DNA of 28,565 nucleotides. Origin: Chara braunii. Lineage: Eukaryota; Streptophyta; Charophyceae; Charales; Characeae. This document shows, piece after piece, positions 1 to 7,484 of this stretch. The DNA is taken from positions 2,069,346-2,097,910 of the forward strand of contig BFEA01000046.1 in NCBI GenBank assembly GCA_003427395.1, read 5' to 3'. The stretch's first letter is position 1; every line of letters starts with the position of its first letter. The notes under the pieces were generated by a model, which saw only the letters and a list, made by a program, of their open reading frames with translations, did no database searches and had not been told where the DNA came from. The position numbers were made by a program, and so were the translations under genes.

Positions 1-50
<50 letters not shown>
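1..50. repeat. (CA)n microsatellite
   Basis: The window opens in an uninterrupted CA dinucleotide tract of 50 bases. It probably continues to the left of the window. Confidence 0.97.
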
Positions 51-51
<1 letters not shown>

Positions 52-222
52 GAGTGTGTCAGATTAGTTTCTCAGACTTACTACCGTTCTTGTCAAGGGC
101 TTGGACCGGCAGTCTGCTAGGTTGCAAGGTTGGTGTGAGTAAAGTCGACCACTTTTCGCAGGGGTGTGGCTAACTCTGGGCGATGTGGTGAGTCCTTATC
201 CATTAGTCAAATGAATCCTGGG

Positions 223-278
223 CAGACTGTCGGGGTTCAAACTCCTGATGAGTCGGTGAAGTCCAACGAAACAGTCTG
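223..278 (+). ncRNA. Type III hammerhead ribozyme (self-cleaving RNA motif)
   Basis: All core positions of a hammerhead are present in order. Stem III is an 8-bp perfect pairing of CAGACTGT (223-230) with ACAGTCTG (271-278), including the required A15.1-U16.1 pair. C231 is the cleavage-site nucleotide, giving the triplet GTC. Stem I (232-244) is a weak hairpin: 232-234 pair with 242-244 (one G-T wobble), then a G/A mismatch and a T-A pair closing a TCA loop. The catalytic box CTGATGA is at 245-251. Stem II (252-256 with 263-267) has four pairs and one C/A mismatch, with a 6-nt loop. GAA is at 268-270, followed by A271. The open stem is III, so this is the type III topology. Type III hammerheads are known from viroids, satellite RNAs and plant retrozymes. 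The weak stem I may limit activity. No second hammerhead was found by eye on either strand. Confidence 0.8.
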
Positions 279-350
279 GCACAGTCATGCTTTTCTTGAG
301 TGTATAGCGAATATGACAACAGACACTGTTACATGCCGAGCCTGCAAACT

Positions 351-816
351 GGCCCCATTTTGGGGGCCCGATGATTGCGGGCAGGCCTCAGGCCGCATGC
401 CCCTCGGGCGCACATCCTGGAGGCCCACAACTGGCCTTAGGGCCGCAGGTTTCGATTCGAGGCAGAATGATGTATTTATTTATTTATTTGTTGTCCTATT
501 GTTGTCTGTTCAGGCGTCGTTTCGGACTTGCAGTTCGTCCAAACAGTAGGCCACGTTTTTGGCCTGGTACGGACATAGGCAGGCCCTGTTGGGCCAGGTC
601 CATTTTCGTCCAGTAGCGGATGTCCCTGCTGCATCAGCAGGGAGGGTCTGGACGGCCGGTCGGCACCCAGACCCAGCAGGCCACGTTACAGGCCAAAGAC
701 CAGAGGCACACGGAGGCACACCCGCGAGTCCCAGCGCTCCTTATAGCCGGGCCACGCCTGGGCAGACACACAGTTCGAGTAGCTCGCTTCTTGGGCGACA
801 CGCTGCTGGAGCAGCG
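351..816. repeat. GC-rich hairpin-rich segment downstream of the hammerhead
   Basis: Short inverted repeats follow one another here. They are GGCCCC/GGGGCC (351-368), GGCCT/AGGCC (386-396), GGCCC-TGTT-GGGCC (582-595), a 9-bp stem with a CAT loop (623-631 with 635-643), an 8-bp stem GGGTCTGG/CCAGACCC (644-651 with 667-674), and CGCTGCT-GG-AGCAGCG (801-816). No convincing coding frame covers the segment; the overlapping short frames have no recognisable product. A (TATT)n run sits at about 472-489. Confidence 0.6.
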
Positions 817-1001
817 CGACACAGCGGTGCGTTAGAGGTACAGGTGTAGGTAGAGCGAGGGAGACGGAGGTCATACCTGCAGTGGCGGTACATACCTGGG
901 CGCCATAGCTGGGCTCTGAGCCAGCAACCTGCACAGGGACACCACGCGGTCAGTACATGGCGCCAGGATCTGATTCGACATTTTGTGGCAGACATTGATT
1001 G

Positions 1002-1482
1002 TGCGAGCATCAGAGTCCTCGGTAGGCCTAACGGGCCCTGTTTGCAGCATTGCCCACCCTAAGTGAAGGCGGGCCTGACATACCGCAAGAGGCCCTCGAC
1101 TGTCAATTTCATATTTGAGGTCCAGGCAGTTGCGGTGCGCCAGTTGGTTGAGAGAAACTCAGGCCAGGCCACGAAGACATTTCCATGGGCCTCCGGGCTT
1201 TTCCAAAGAATGCAGGCCCTGGGCGTGATTCGCAGCCTCATACAGAAACAGTTGGGCGCCCAACCGAACGAGGCCTAGCAGCCCAGTAGCTGCTGTACAC
1301 AGGCAGCCTCCTGGGGCCTTCTTGAAGCTTCTGGGCCCAGGCCAGTGCAGCCAGGCTGCGCAAGCAGGCCAGCTCTTTCCTCTCCCCTGGCATTGGCATT
1401 CGGTCACTTGCTGGCTGGCGGCAGCGCTGCTGGAGCAATTGCTCGCGGGCTGGCTGCCAGCATTGGAGCAAGAGGCTGCGCA
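1002..1482 (+). repeat. Element A 5' LTR
   Basis: It is collinear with 5069-5584 and shares the start TGCGAG-ATCAGAGTCCTCGG and the end GCGCA. It differs from the 3' copy by lacking a 25-bp tandem duplication and a 14-bp hairpin-forming segment, and by scattered substitutions. It contains the 12-bp palindrome GAGCAATTGCTC at 1433-1444 and CTGGGCCCAG near 1330. The TG...CA ends and the inverted TGCG/CGCA tips support LTR boundaries. The right boundary is where the two copies stop matching. Confidence 0.75.
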
Positions 1483-1804
1483 CGTGCGGTTGTGTGTGGG
1501 AGCAGGGCGCTGCTGAGGGCAGCACCATAGCCAGCCTCCATAGCGGGCTCGGCTTGGATACACAGTGAGGCGCAGGGGTGGTTCTCGGGTGCAAGAGAGG
1601 ACAGGTTAGGGTGTTAAGTCAAGGAAGGGCGAAGGATGATTATGATGATGATGTGAGGGCACTTACCTTGTATTGGCGATGGTCTGCGTATGGGCGACAT
1701 CTTCAAGTACTTCGGGTTGCTGCTGATGTTAACAGTTGCATTGTCAATTAGTAGGCTGTAGTAGCTGTGCTAGGAGTAGGCTGGGCGCTGAGCGCCAAGT
1801 GGGA
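1483..1804 (+). repeat. Element A leader, copy 1 of a dispersed ~320-bp repeat
   Basis: This segment recurs at 13417-13738 with high identity and in the same orientation. Both copies start at ACGTGCG and end at GCCAAGTGGGA, and include a GATGAT run and the small palindrome GGCGCT-G-AGCGCC. Because it starts exactly where the LTR ends, I read it as untranslated leader of this element family. It then joins abruptly to pol, so the missing gag and protease were deleted at about 1804. Several frames are open but none is recognisable. Confidence 0.7.
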
Positions 1805-1942
1805 GAGTATCTAGTGGAGAACTACGGCTGCATGTGCGCTTCTTCTTTCTATAACTATTACAAGCAGAATCGCGAGGAGGGCATGTATCTAGTGTTTGTC
1901 TCTGAGAAAGGGGAGGCCGTTAAATCACCCCAGAGATAAAAA
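1805..1942 (+). pseudogene. Remnant of the pol linker upstream of RT (element A)
   Basis: An open frame encodes ENYGC...FYNYYKQ...YLVFVSEKGEAVKSP and stops at TAA 1937-1939 just before an A-rich run. After a frameshift at the A run the reading continues as VVAQYSDLFEEP, a typical beginning of a Ty3/gypsy RT region. I infer that this is the degraded stretch between protease and RT. I do not recognise a domain in it. Confidence 0.4.
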
Positions 1943-3064
1943 AAGTCGTCGCTCAATATTCAGACCTTTTTGAGGAGCCCACAGGCGTGGTAGAAAGGGA
2001 GGTTGTCCATGCGATAGAGGTTGTCCCNCGTCGCTCAATATTCAGACCTTTTTGAGGAGCCCACAGGCGTGGTAGAAAGGGAGGTTGTCCATGCGATAGA
2101 GGTTGTCCCAGGTAGTAAGGTGCCTAGAGGACGAATCTATAGGATGTCTCCTGCGGAGTTAGATGAGCTTTGCCGCCAGCTCAAGGAGATCACAGAGAAG
2201 GGATGGATCCGGCCTTGTACCTCCCCTTATGGTGCGCCAGTCTTATTTGTCCCAAAGAAGGGAGGTCCATTAAGGATGTGCATTGATTATAGGGGCCTCA
2301 ATGCCATCACCGTAAAGAACACCGAGCCCCCACCCCGCATCGACGACCTCTTGGATAGAGTGCAGGGATGTCGGTACTTCACCAAGATAAATTTGAAGTT
2401 TGGATACCATCAAATTGCCGTTAGGCCTGAGGATCGGCACAAAACCGCTTTTCAGACCAGGTATGGTCTGTACGAGTTTGTGGTGATGCCGTTTGGACCA
2501 TGCAATGCACCTGGTACATTCCAGCACGCGATGAACAAGATTTTTCATGACTACTTAGACAAGTTTATCGTTGTGTACCTCGACGATATTCTCATCTTTA
2601 GTAGGACTGTAGAGGAGCACGCTGAGCACTTGAAAACAGTGCTAGGTCTCCTAAGACAGCACCAGTACAAGGTTAACTTGGAAATATGCGAGTTTGGTCG
2701 CACCAAGATCTTGTACTTAGATCATGAAATATCAGCAGATGGACTGAGGCCGGATGATGCCAAGGTGGCCAGCATACGTGATTGGCCCAGACCTCAGACA
2801 GTCACTGAGGTCAGATCGTTTTTGGGGATGACGGGCTACTATCGTCCGTTTGTGAAGAACTATAATACTATAGCTTCCCCATTAACGGATCTAACTCGAC
2901 TTGACACCCCTTGGGAGTGGACTGAAGAGTGTGAGGCAAGCTTCAAGAAATTGAAGTATGCTCTAACACGCTATGAAGTTCTCAAACTTCCTGATCCTGA
3001 CAAACCGTTTGTTGTGACCACAAATGCCAGCCAATATGGCATAGGCGCGGTCCTTGCGCAATAG
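1943..3064 (+). pseudogene. pol: Reverse transcriptase domain, element A (catalytically mutated)
   Basis: This is a clear Ty3/gypsy RT. It reads YSDLF, then RGRIYRMSPAELDEL, the LFVPKKGG-LRMCIDYRGLN block, FTKIN-K-GYHQI, and the YLDD box (codons 2576-2587). RT copies element RNA into DNA in cytoplasmic particles. The first catalytic aspartate, normally in F(S/T)KIDL, is asparagine here (AAT, 2390-2392). The YLDD aspartates are intact. The frame ends at TAG 3062-3064 inside the RNase H domain, a likely CAG-to-TAG change. A single N at 2028, flanked by an exact 81-bp duplication, interrupts the 5' end; the protein appears to repeat its first 27 residues only because of that join. Confidence 0.93.
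1947..2109. other. Assembly join: 81-bp exact duplication around a single N
   Basis: Bases 1947-2027 and 2029-2109 are identical and separated by one N at 2028. This looks like two contig ends that overlap but were not merged, so the duplication is probably not real. Confidence 0.8.
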
Positions 3065-3577
3065 GAGGGGCCAAAGTTGAAACCGATCGAGCATATGAGT
3101 AAAAAGATGCCTTCCCAGAAGTTAGCTAAGTCCACGTATGAGAGAGAACTGTACGCCCTGTAAAGAGCGCATGTTCATTGGAGACACTACCTCCTAGGGA
3201 GATTCTTCTATGTGAGGTCGGACCATGAGACTTTGCGCTGGATTAAGACACAGCCTGTTCTGTCGGACGCACTCAAAAGACGGATTCAAGTGATAGACAT
3301 GTATGACTATCAACTTGATCCTATCAAGGGTACGTACAACAAAGTGGCTGATGCATTATCGAGAAGGGCAGACTATTTGGGCACGCTAGTCACTGAGTTT
3401 GGCATATCTAACGAACTCACTCGATCGTTGGTGGAAGCCTATCAGGGAGATCCAGTTATGTCAGAGATCATCCGTAGATTCCAAGCAAAGGACAAAAAAA
3501 CTTTGGACGAATTTACGATGGTAGATGGCTTGCTGTTCCTCGAGAAGGCAGGGAATAAAAGATTGTGTCCCGTATAG
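3002..3577 (+). pseudogene. pol: RNase H domain, element A
   Basis: The domain opens with PFVVTTNASQYGIGAVL and continues through STYERELYAL, SDHETLRW and KVADALSRRADYL, the usual RNase H core and tail of Ty3/gypsy pol. It removes the RNA strand during reverse transcription. The catalytic aspartate of the TTDAS motif is asparagine (AAT, 3023-3025), a second catalytic D-to-N change in this element. In-frame stops occur at 3062-3064 (TAG) and 3161-3163 (TAA). It shares the RT frame up to the stop at 3575-3577, after which a frameshift leads to integrase. Confidence 0.9.
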
Positions 3578-4213
3578 TGAGTCTTTACGTAGTTTATTTT
3601 TAGGCGAGTGTCATGACGCAACTGGTCATTTTGGATATAAAAAGACCTCAGCTAACCTAGTGCAGAGATTTTGGTGGCCCACTATGATGCAAGATACAAA
3701 AAGGTATGTTGAAACTTGCCGGGTCTGTCAAAGGGACAAACCTAGGACTTAGGCTCCGCTTGGGCTCGTCAAGCCCTTGGCGATTCCTGAAGGTCCTGGT
3801 CAAAGTGTGTCCATGGACTTCATGGATACTCTTGTGACCAGTAAGTCTGGAAAGAGGCATATCTTCGTGATAGTGGACCGCTTTACTAAATATGCAAGAC
3901 TGATCGCTATGCCAGAAACTGCGAAAACTAACTATGTCATCAAACTGTTTCTGGATCACTGGGTTAGGGATTTTGGACTACCCACATCAATAGTGAGTGA
4001 TAGGGATGTAAGGTTTACCAGTGAACTGTGGCAGGCAACTGCTGAACAAATGGGAACCAAGCTCCAAATGACTTCAGGGAATCACCCTGAGTCAAATGGT
4101 CAGGCAGAACAGATGAACCGGGTAGTACAACACCTGCTTTGGCATTATATTAACCAAGTCAGGATGACAGGGACGAGCAGTTACCTCTCGTCGCCAGCCT
4201 GTACAATAACGTT
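3540..4213 (+). pseudogene. pol: Integrase, zinc-binding and catalytic domains, element A
   Basis: The HHCC finger reads GECHDATGHFGYKKT ... CRVCQRDK. The catalytic core has Asp in SMDFMD (3816-3818), Asp in VSDRD (3999-4001) and Glu in GQAEQMN (4107-4109). The last two are separated by 35 residues, matching the D,D35E signature. Integrase joins the cDNA ends to host DNA in the nucleus. The frame differs from RT/RNase H (frameshift near 3570). TAG at 3750-3752 splits finger from core, and a second frameshift near 4170 precedes the C-terminal part. All three catalytic residues survive, but the gene is broken. Confidence 0.92.
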
Positions 4214-5031
4214 GTGCATAGTACTACGGGTATGACTCCCAACCAGCTACATCTTGGTTGGAAACCCAGAACTGCGCTTGACTTTCTGCTACCGGAAAGG
4301 CAACCCACTGCAGCCCCTGGCAGCATAGAGTATGCTATCAAGTATGAACAGATGCTGCAGAAGGCAGTGGAACATATTAAGAAGTCTCAAGATGCTATGA
4401 TTGCATCTGAGAACAAACACAGACAACCTTCTAACTTTCAGGCAGGTGAGAGAGTCTGGGTGAGTTCATCTGAACTGGGTCAGGAGATAGGAATCTCAAG
4501 AAAACTGATGTCACAGTATTTCGGGCCCTGGGAGATCTTGGACATTGTAGGGGATCAACCAGATGGGCCTTCATACGTGATTCGTATTCCTGCACACCTA
4601 CGCACTTACCCTTATTCCATGCTTCCAAGTTGGCACCTTTCGCTGCTACGGAGCAGTTCCCTTCAAGAAGATCAATGCTGCCCCCAACCATGGATGGCGA
4701 GGTGGACATCGACCAGATCGTGGAACACCGAGTGATGCCTGTTCCTCGATCATCAGGCAGAGGGCGCCCTCCTAAACCGAGAATGTAGTATCGTGTGAGC
4801 TTCATACATCACCTCGATCCCAAGGAAGATCGCTGGTTCACACGAGAGGAACTCATGAGAACAGCGCATCAAGTGATTGCAGGTTATGAAAGAGAACCGA
4901 TCCCAAGGANATGAAAGAGAACCGATCCCAAGGAAGATCGCTGGTTCACACGAGAGGAACTCATGAGAACAGCGCATCAAGTGATTGCAGGTTATGAAAG
5001 AGAACGAAAAGGGAAGATGCCTGTAGAATAA
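4214..5031 (+). pseudogene. pol: Integrase C-terminal region with chromodomain-like tail, element A
   Basis: It begins with TTGMTPNQLHLGW, then the NKHRQPSNFQAGERVWV block and GPWEILDIVGDQPDG-SYVIRIP, typical of the Ty3/gypsy integrase GPY/F region. A frameshift near 4612 moves to a frame encoding the HASKLAPF motif and, after TAG near 4786, a tail of the form YRVSF...DRWFTREEL...VIAGYERE. This resembles the chromodomain-like tail of chromoviral integrases, which directs integration to particular chromatin; the assignment is by pattern only. The end at TAA 5029-5031 lies 26 bases before the polypurine tract. An unresolved duplication around N4910 interrupts the tail. Confidence 0.75.
4815..5008. 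other. Assembly join: ~80-bp duplication around a single N
   Basis: The stretch from GATCCCAAGGAAGATC to the GTTATGAAAGAGAAC segment occurs twice (from 4815 and from 4923). The single N at 4910 lies between, and a 24-bp exact repeat abuts it on both sides (4886-4909, 4911-4934). It has the same form as the joins at 2028 and 26195. Confidence 0.75.
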
Positions 5032-5057
5032 GAGACTTCTCAGATGACTAACGAAGT

Positions 5058-5068
5058 AAAGGAGGGAA
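5058..5068 (+). promoter_or_regulatory. Polypurine tract (plus-strand primer), element A
   Basis: AAAGGAGGGAA lies directly against the TGCGAG start of the 3' LTR. This is the position and composition expected for the RNase H-resistant primer of plus-strand synthesis. Confidence 0.75.
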
Positions 5069-5584
5069 TGCGAGGATCAGAGTCCTCGGTAGGCCTAAGG
5101 GGCCGTGTTTGCAGCATTGCCCGCCCTAAGTGAAGGCAGAGGTGCCCGCCCTAAGTGAAGGCGGGCCTGACATATCGTAGGAGGCCCTCGACTGTCAATT
5201 TCATATTTGGGGTCCAGGCAGTTGCGACGCGCCAGTTGGTTGAGAGAAACTCAGGCCGGGCCACAAAGACATTTCCACGGCCCTCCGGGCTTTTCCAAAG
5301 AATGCAGGCCCTGGGCGTGATTCGCAGCCTCATACAGAAAAAGTTGGGCGCCCCACCGAACGAGGCCCAGCAGCCCAGTAGCTGTTGTACACAGGCAGCC
5401 TCCTGGGGCCTTCCGGAAGGTTCTGGGCCCAGGCCAGTGCAGCAAGGCTGCGTAAGCAGGCCAACTCTTTCCATAAAGGAAAGAGCTCTCCCCTGGCATT
5501 GGCATTCGGTCACCGGCTGGCGGGAGCGCTGCTGGAGCGATTGCTCACAGGGTGGCTGCCGGCATTGGAGCAAGAGGTTGCGCA
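5069..5584 (+). repeat. Element A 3' LTR
   Basis: It is homologous to 1002-1482 throughout. Differences from the 5' copy include a tandem duplication of 25 bp (units at 5119 and 5144, each GCCCGCCCTAAGTGAAGGC) and a 14-bp extra segment at 5473-5486. The extra segment completes a perfect hairpin CTCTTTCC-ATAAA-GGAAAGAG (5465-5485). It also carries the 12-bp palindrome CCTTCCGGAAGG (5409-5420). The match to the 5' copy ends at CGCA 5581-5584. Confidence 0.78.
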
Positions 5585-6839
5585 TGTTGTCGGAGGGCAC
5601 GGCGATCCGGCCCTCCCACGTGTATCAGGACTCTGCCTGATGTTGGCCTATGGGAGGTCAATGAGCGTTCCGGGATTAAGTTCCCTGGTACCCGGGCTGT
5701 ACCGTGACGTGGACTGGCCCTGTTTGGTGCTCGCCTCGACAAAAGGTGCCCACAGGGCTTTCCATTGGTCCATGTAGGCTCGGCGCCCTGCTGTACAGCA
5801 GAGCACAACCAGCCTGTGGCCGTGGTAGCCGCCGGGTTCGCCCTAGGACGCGGAGGTGAAAAGACCGGTGTTGTCTTTTCTGCTGCGCGGCGATCGCGCC
5901 CTAGGCAAGTTATGGGTTAGGTGCACGAAACAGAAAGTCGTTGTCGGAAAGGAAAAGAGAAAAAGAAAAATAAAACGCCAAGATTTAAACCCGCTTTTGT
6001 ATGGGGAAAACCCTGAGGCCGCAAGTCACTGAGATGCTATGATTTCCTGTCTATTGTTGTTATTGTTATAATTTTCCTATTCTTGGTTTCTCAACAATAG
6101 TTTTGTCACTTCGTAGGGCGGGTTGCCGATTCAGATTTCAGACTGCAACTGGTTTTATGGTGTGGGTCCTACCTGACCCCTCGTATACTGCCCGTACCAG
6201 ACCTATTTGTCCGAATCGCGCGGACCCCGGTGGCCAGGATAAGAAGCAGATACAGTGCTAGACTTGTGCGTGAATGTGGGTCGCTGTTCAGGCAAGGGTG
6301 TTGCGCGGAGAAATTCTGGGACGCCACCCTTTCCTTTTCAGCGATTAATATNATTATTCTCATTATTATTATTGTTATTATTACTTTACCAGTCTTCAGG
6401 CACGGCCTTCCTTTTCCCGAGTTTCTGTCATATCATGGGAAGGCCAACGGTTCGGATTTTGATCAGTGGTCCTAGTTGGCCGGCCCCGTTTATTTGTTCT
6501 GAGAGTGAGCGCCGATTGAGCGCCGCACGGTTAGGTCCCAAAAGAGGGGCGGCCCGCGGCCGCATCGGTAGGAGGTTCGTCACCCCCTATAGGAGGTCAT
6601 GAACCCCCTCCTTACCATCAGACACGGGTACCCGATGGTGGTAAGCCAGACTATGGGTTTTAAAGAAGGGCGAGCACCCACTAGTAACCCATTATGGGAC
6701 CACTGTGTCTGGTCTGCGGGGACCGTTGGCGTCTCGTATTTCTTTTTCTTTCACAGAGTTGTTTTAGGAGTTATACGAATTTGAGTGCTGAAGTTTGAAA
6801 AGTACTCGAAGCCCTCGTTCAGAACACGGGGTTACGGCC
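5585..6839. other. Intergenic stretch, no gene seen
   Basis: No frame here encodes a recognisable product. The stretch holds small palindromes (CTGCTGTACAGCAG near 5790; AAAAGAC/GTCTTTT near 5860-5880), a T/A-rich tract of ATT and GTT units at about 6345-6390 interrupted by a single N at 6352, and scattered GC-rich pieces. Confidence 0.6.
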
Positions 6840-6846
6840 TATAAAA
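6840..6846 (+). promoter_or_regulatory. TATA box (TATAAAA)
   Basis: TATAAAAGAG is a strong match to plant TATA boxes. Transcription would start near 6870, about 210 bases before the ATG at 7080, leaving a plausible 5' leader. No experimental support is visible. Confidence 0.5.
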
Positions 6847-6940
6847 GAGAGAAGAGTTTAGTTGTACACACGCTAGTCGCAGAGTATTTTCGCTGCACTA
6901 GCGCTGTGAGCCGGAGACGAGGGAAAGACCGGAGCTCCGG

Positions 6941-7092
6941 GGCCTGTAAGGGGGCTGTCTCTGCGCGAGTGCCTGGAGTTCTTGGCTATTTCGAGTGACT
7001 ATGGCATTGCATGGGCCTGTAAGGGGGTTGTCTCTGCGCGAGTGCCTGGAGACTAAGTTCTTGGCTATTTCGAGTGACTATGGCATTGCATG
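6941..7092 (+). repeat. Tandem duplication in the leader and start of the 134-codon ORF
   Basis: Unit 1 (6941-7013, 73 bp) and unit 2 (7014-7092, 79 bp) are near-identical apart from a 6-bp ACTAAG present only in unit 2. Each unit contains the ATGGCATTGCATGG start context. The duplication therefore creates an upstream ATG at 7001, in a different frame, whose ORF overlaps the main start. Confidence 0.85.
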
Positions 7093-7484
7093 GGTACAGG
7101 CCCGGGTACTGGTATCACCAGGCCCGTTGGAAGCCCGTGTCCGGGGAAGGACCCTGGATCACCGTCATACTCAACTATGACGGTGGAGATGAGCTGGTAC
7201 TGAAGATCAACGTGGAGGGAGCAAGAGAAGGGGAAATGCGGACTAACCCGAAGCTGCAGAACGCGATTTCAGAGGCGAGGGACCGAGCGGAGAGACACTG
7301 TAGGCGGGACGGAGTGACAGCAAGGGTACGGATAACGGTGGCTTACCACGAAACTGAAACCTCGATGGACACAGTGGACCTAGAACAGGTCCACCAAGAC
7401 AGAGACTCGGGAGGAGAAAGTGAGATGAGTGATGCGGATCGGGAAACGGATCTCAGGTCCTGGAACAGACCAGGTGAGATCTAG
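7080..7484 (+). CDS. Hypothetical small protein with a beta-helix-beta pattern
   Basis: I do not recognise this 134-residue product (stop at 7482-7484). ATG 7080 is the first ATG of the frame after the leader. The sequence alternates hydrophobic strands (PWITVILNYDGGDELVLKI), a charged helix (NPKLQNAISEARDRAERH), another strand (TARVRITVAYHETE), and an acidic, serine-rich tail. A good splice-donor context, CAG|GTGAG, lies at 7471-7478, eleven bases before the stop. The ORF may therefore be a first exon whose true C-terminus lies downstream. A TATA box is 240 bases upstream. Its strand/helix order resembles the small ORFs at 11355, 11966 and 12453, but similarity at residue level is weak. Confidence 0.5.
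   Translation: MALHGYRPGYWYHQARWKPVSGEGPWITVILNYDGGDELVLKINVEGAREGEMRTNPKLQNAISEARDRAERHCRRDGVTARVRITVAYHETETSMDTVDLEQVHQDRDSGGESEMSDADRETDLRSWNRPGEI

Larger units (their letters stand above)
1002..5584 (+). mobile_element. Element A: decayed Ty3/gypsy LTR retrotransposon
   Basis: Terminal direct repeats (1002-1482 and 5069-5584) begin TGCG and end CGCA. They flank a pol region in the order RT, RNase H, integrase, C-terminal tail, which is the Ty3/gypsy order. A purine tract (AAAGGAGGGAA) lies immediately before the 3' repeat. Gag and protease are absent: only about 460 bases separate the 5' repeat from the start of RT. No tRNA-type primer-binding site follows the 5' repeat. The 5-base flanks (GATTG before, TGTTG after) match at only three positions, so the target-site duplication is lost or recombined. 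The element cannot transpose by itself. Confidence 0.85.
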
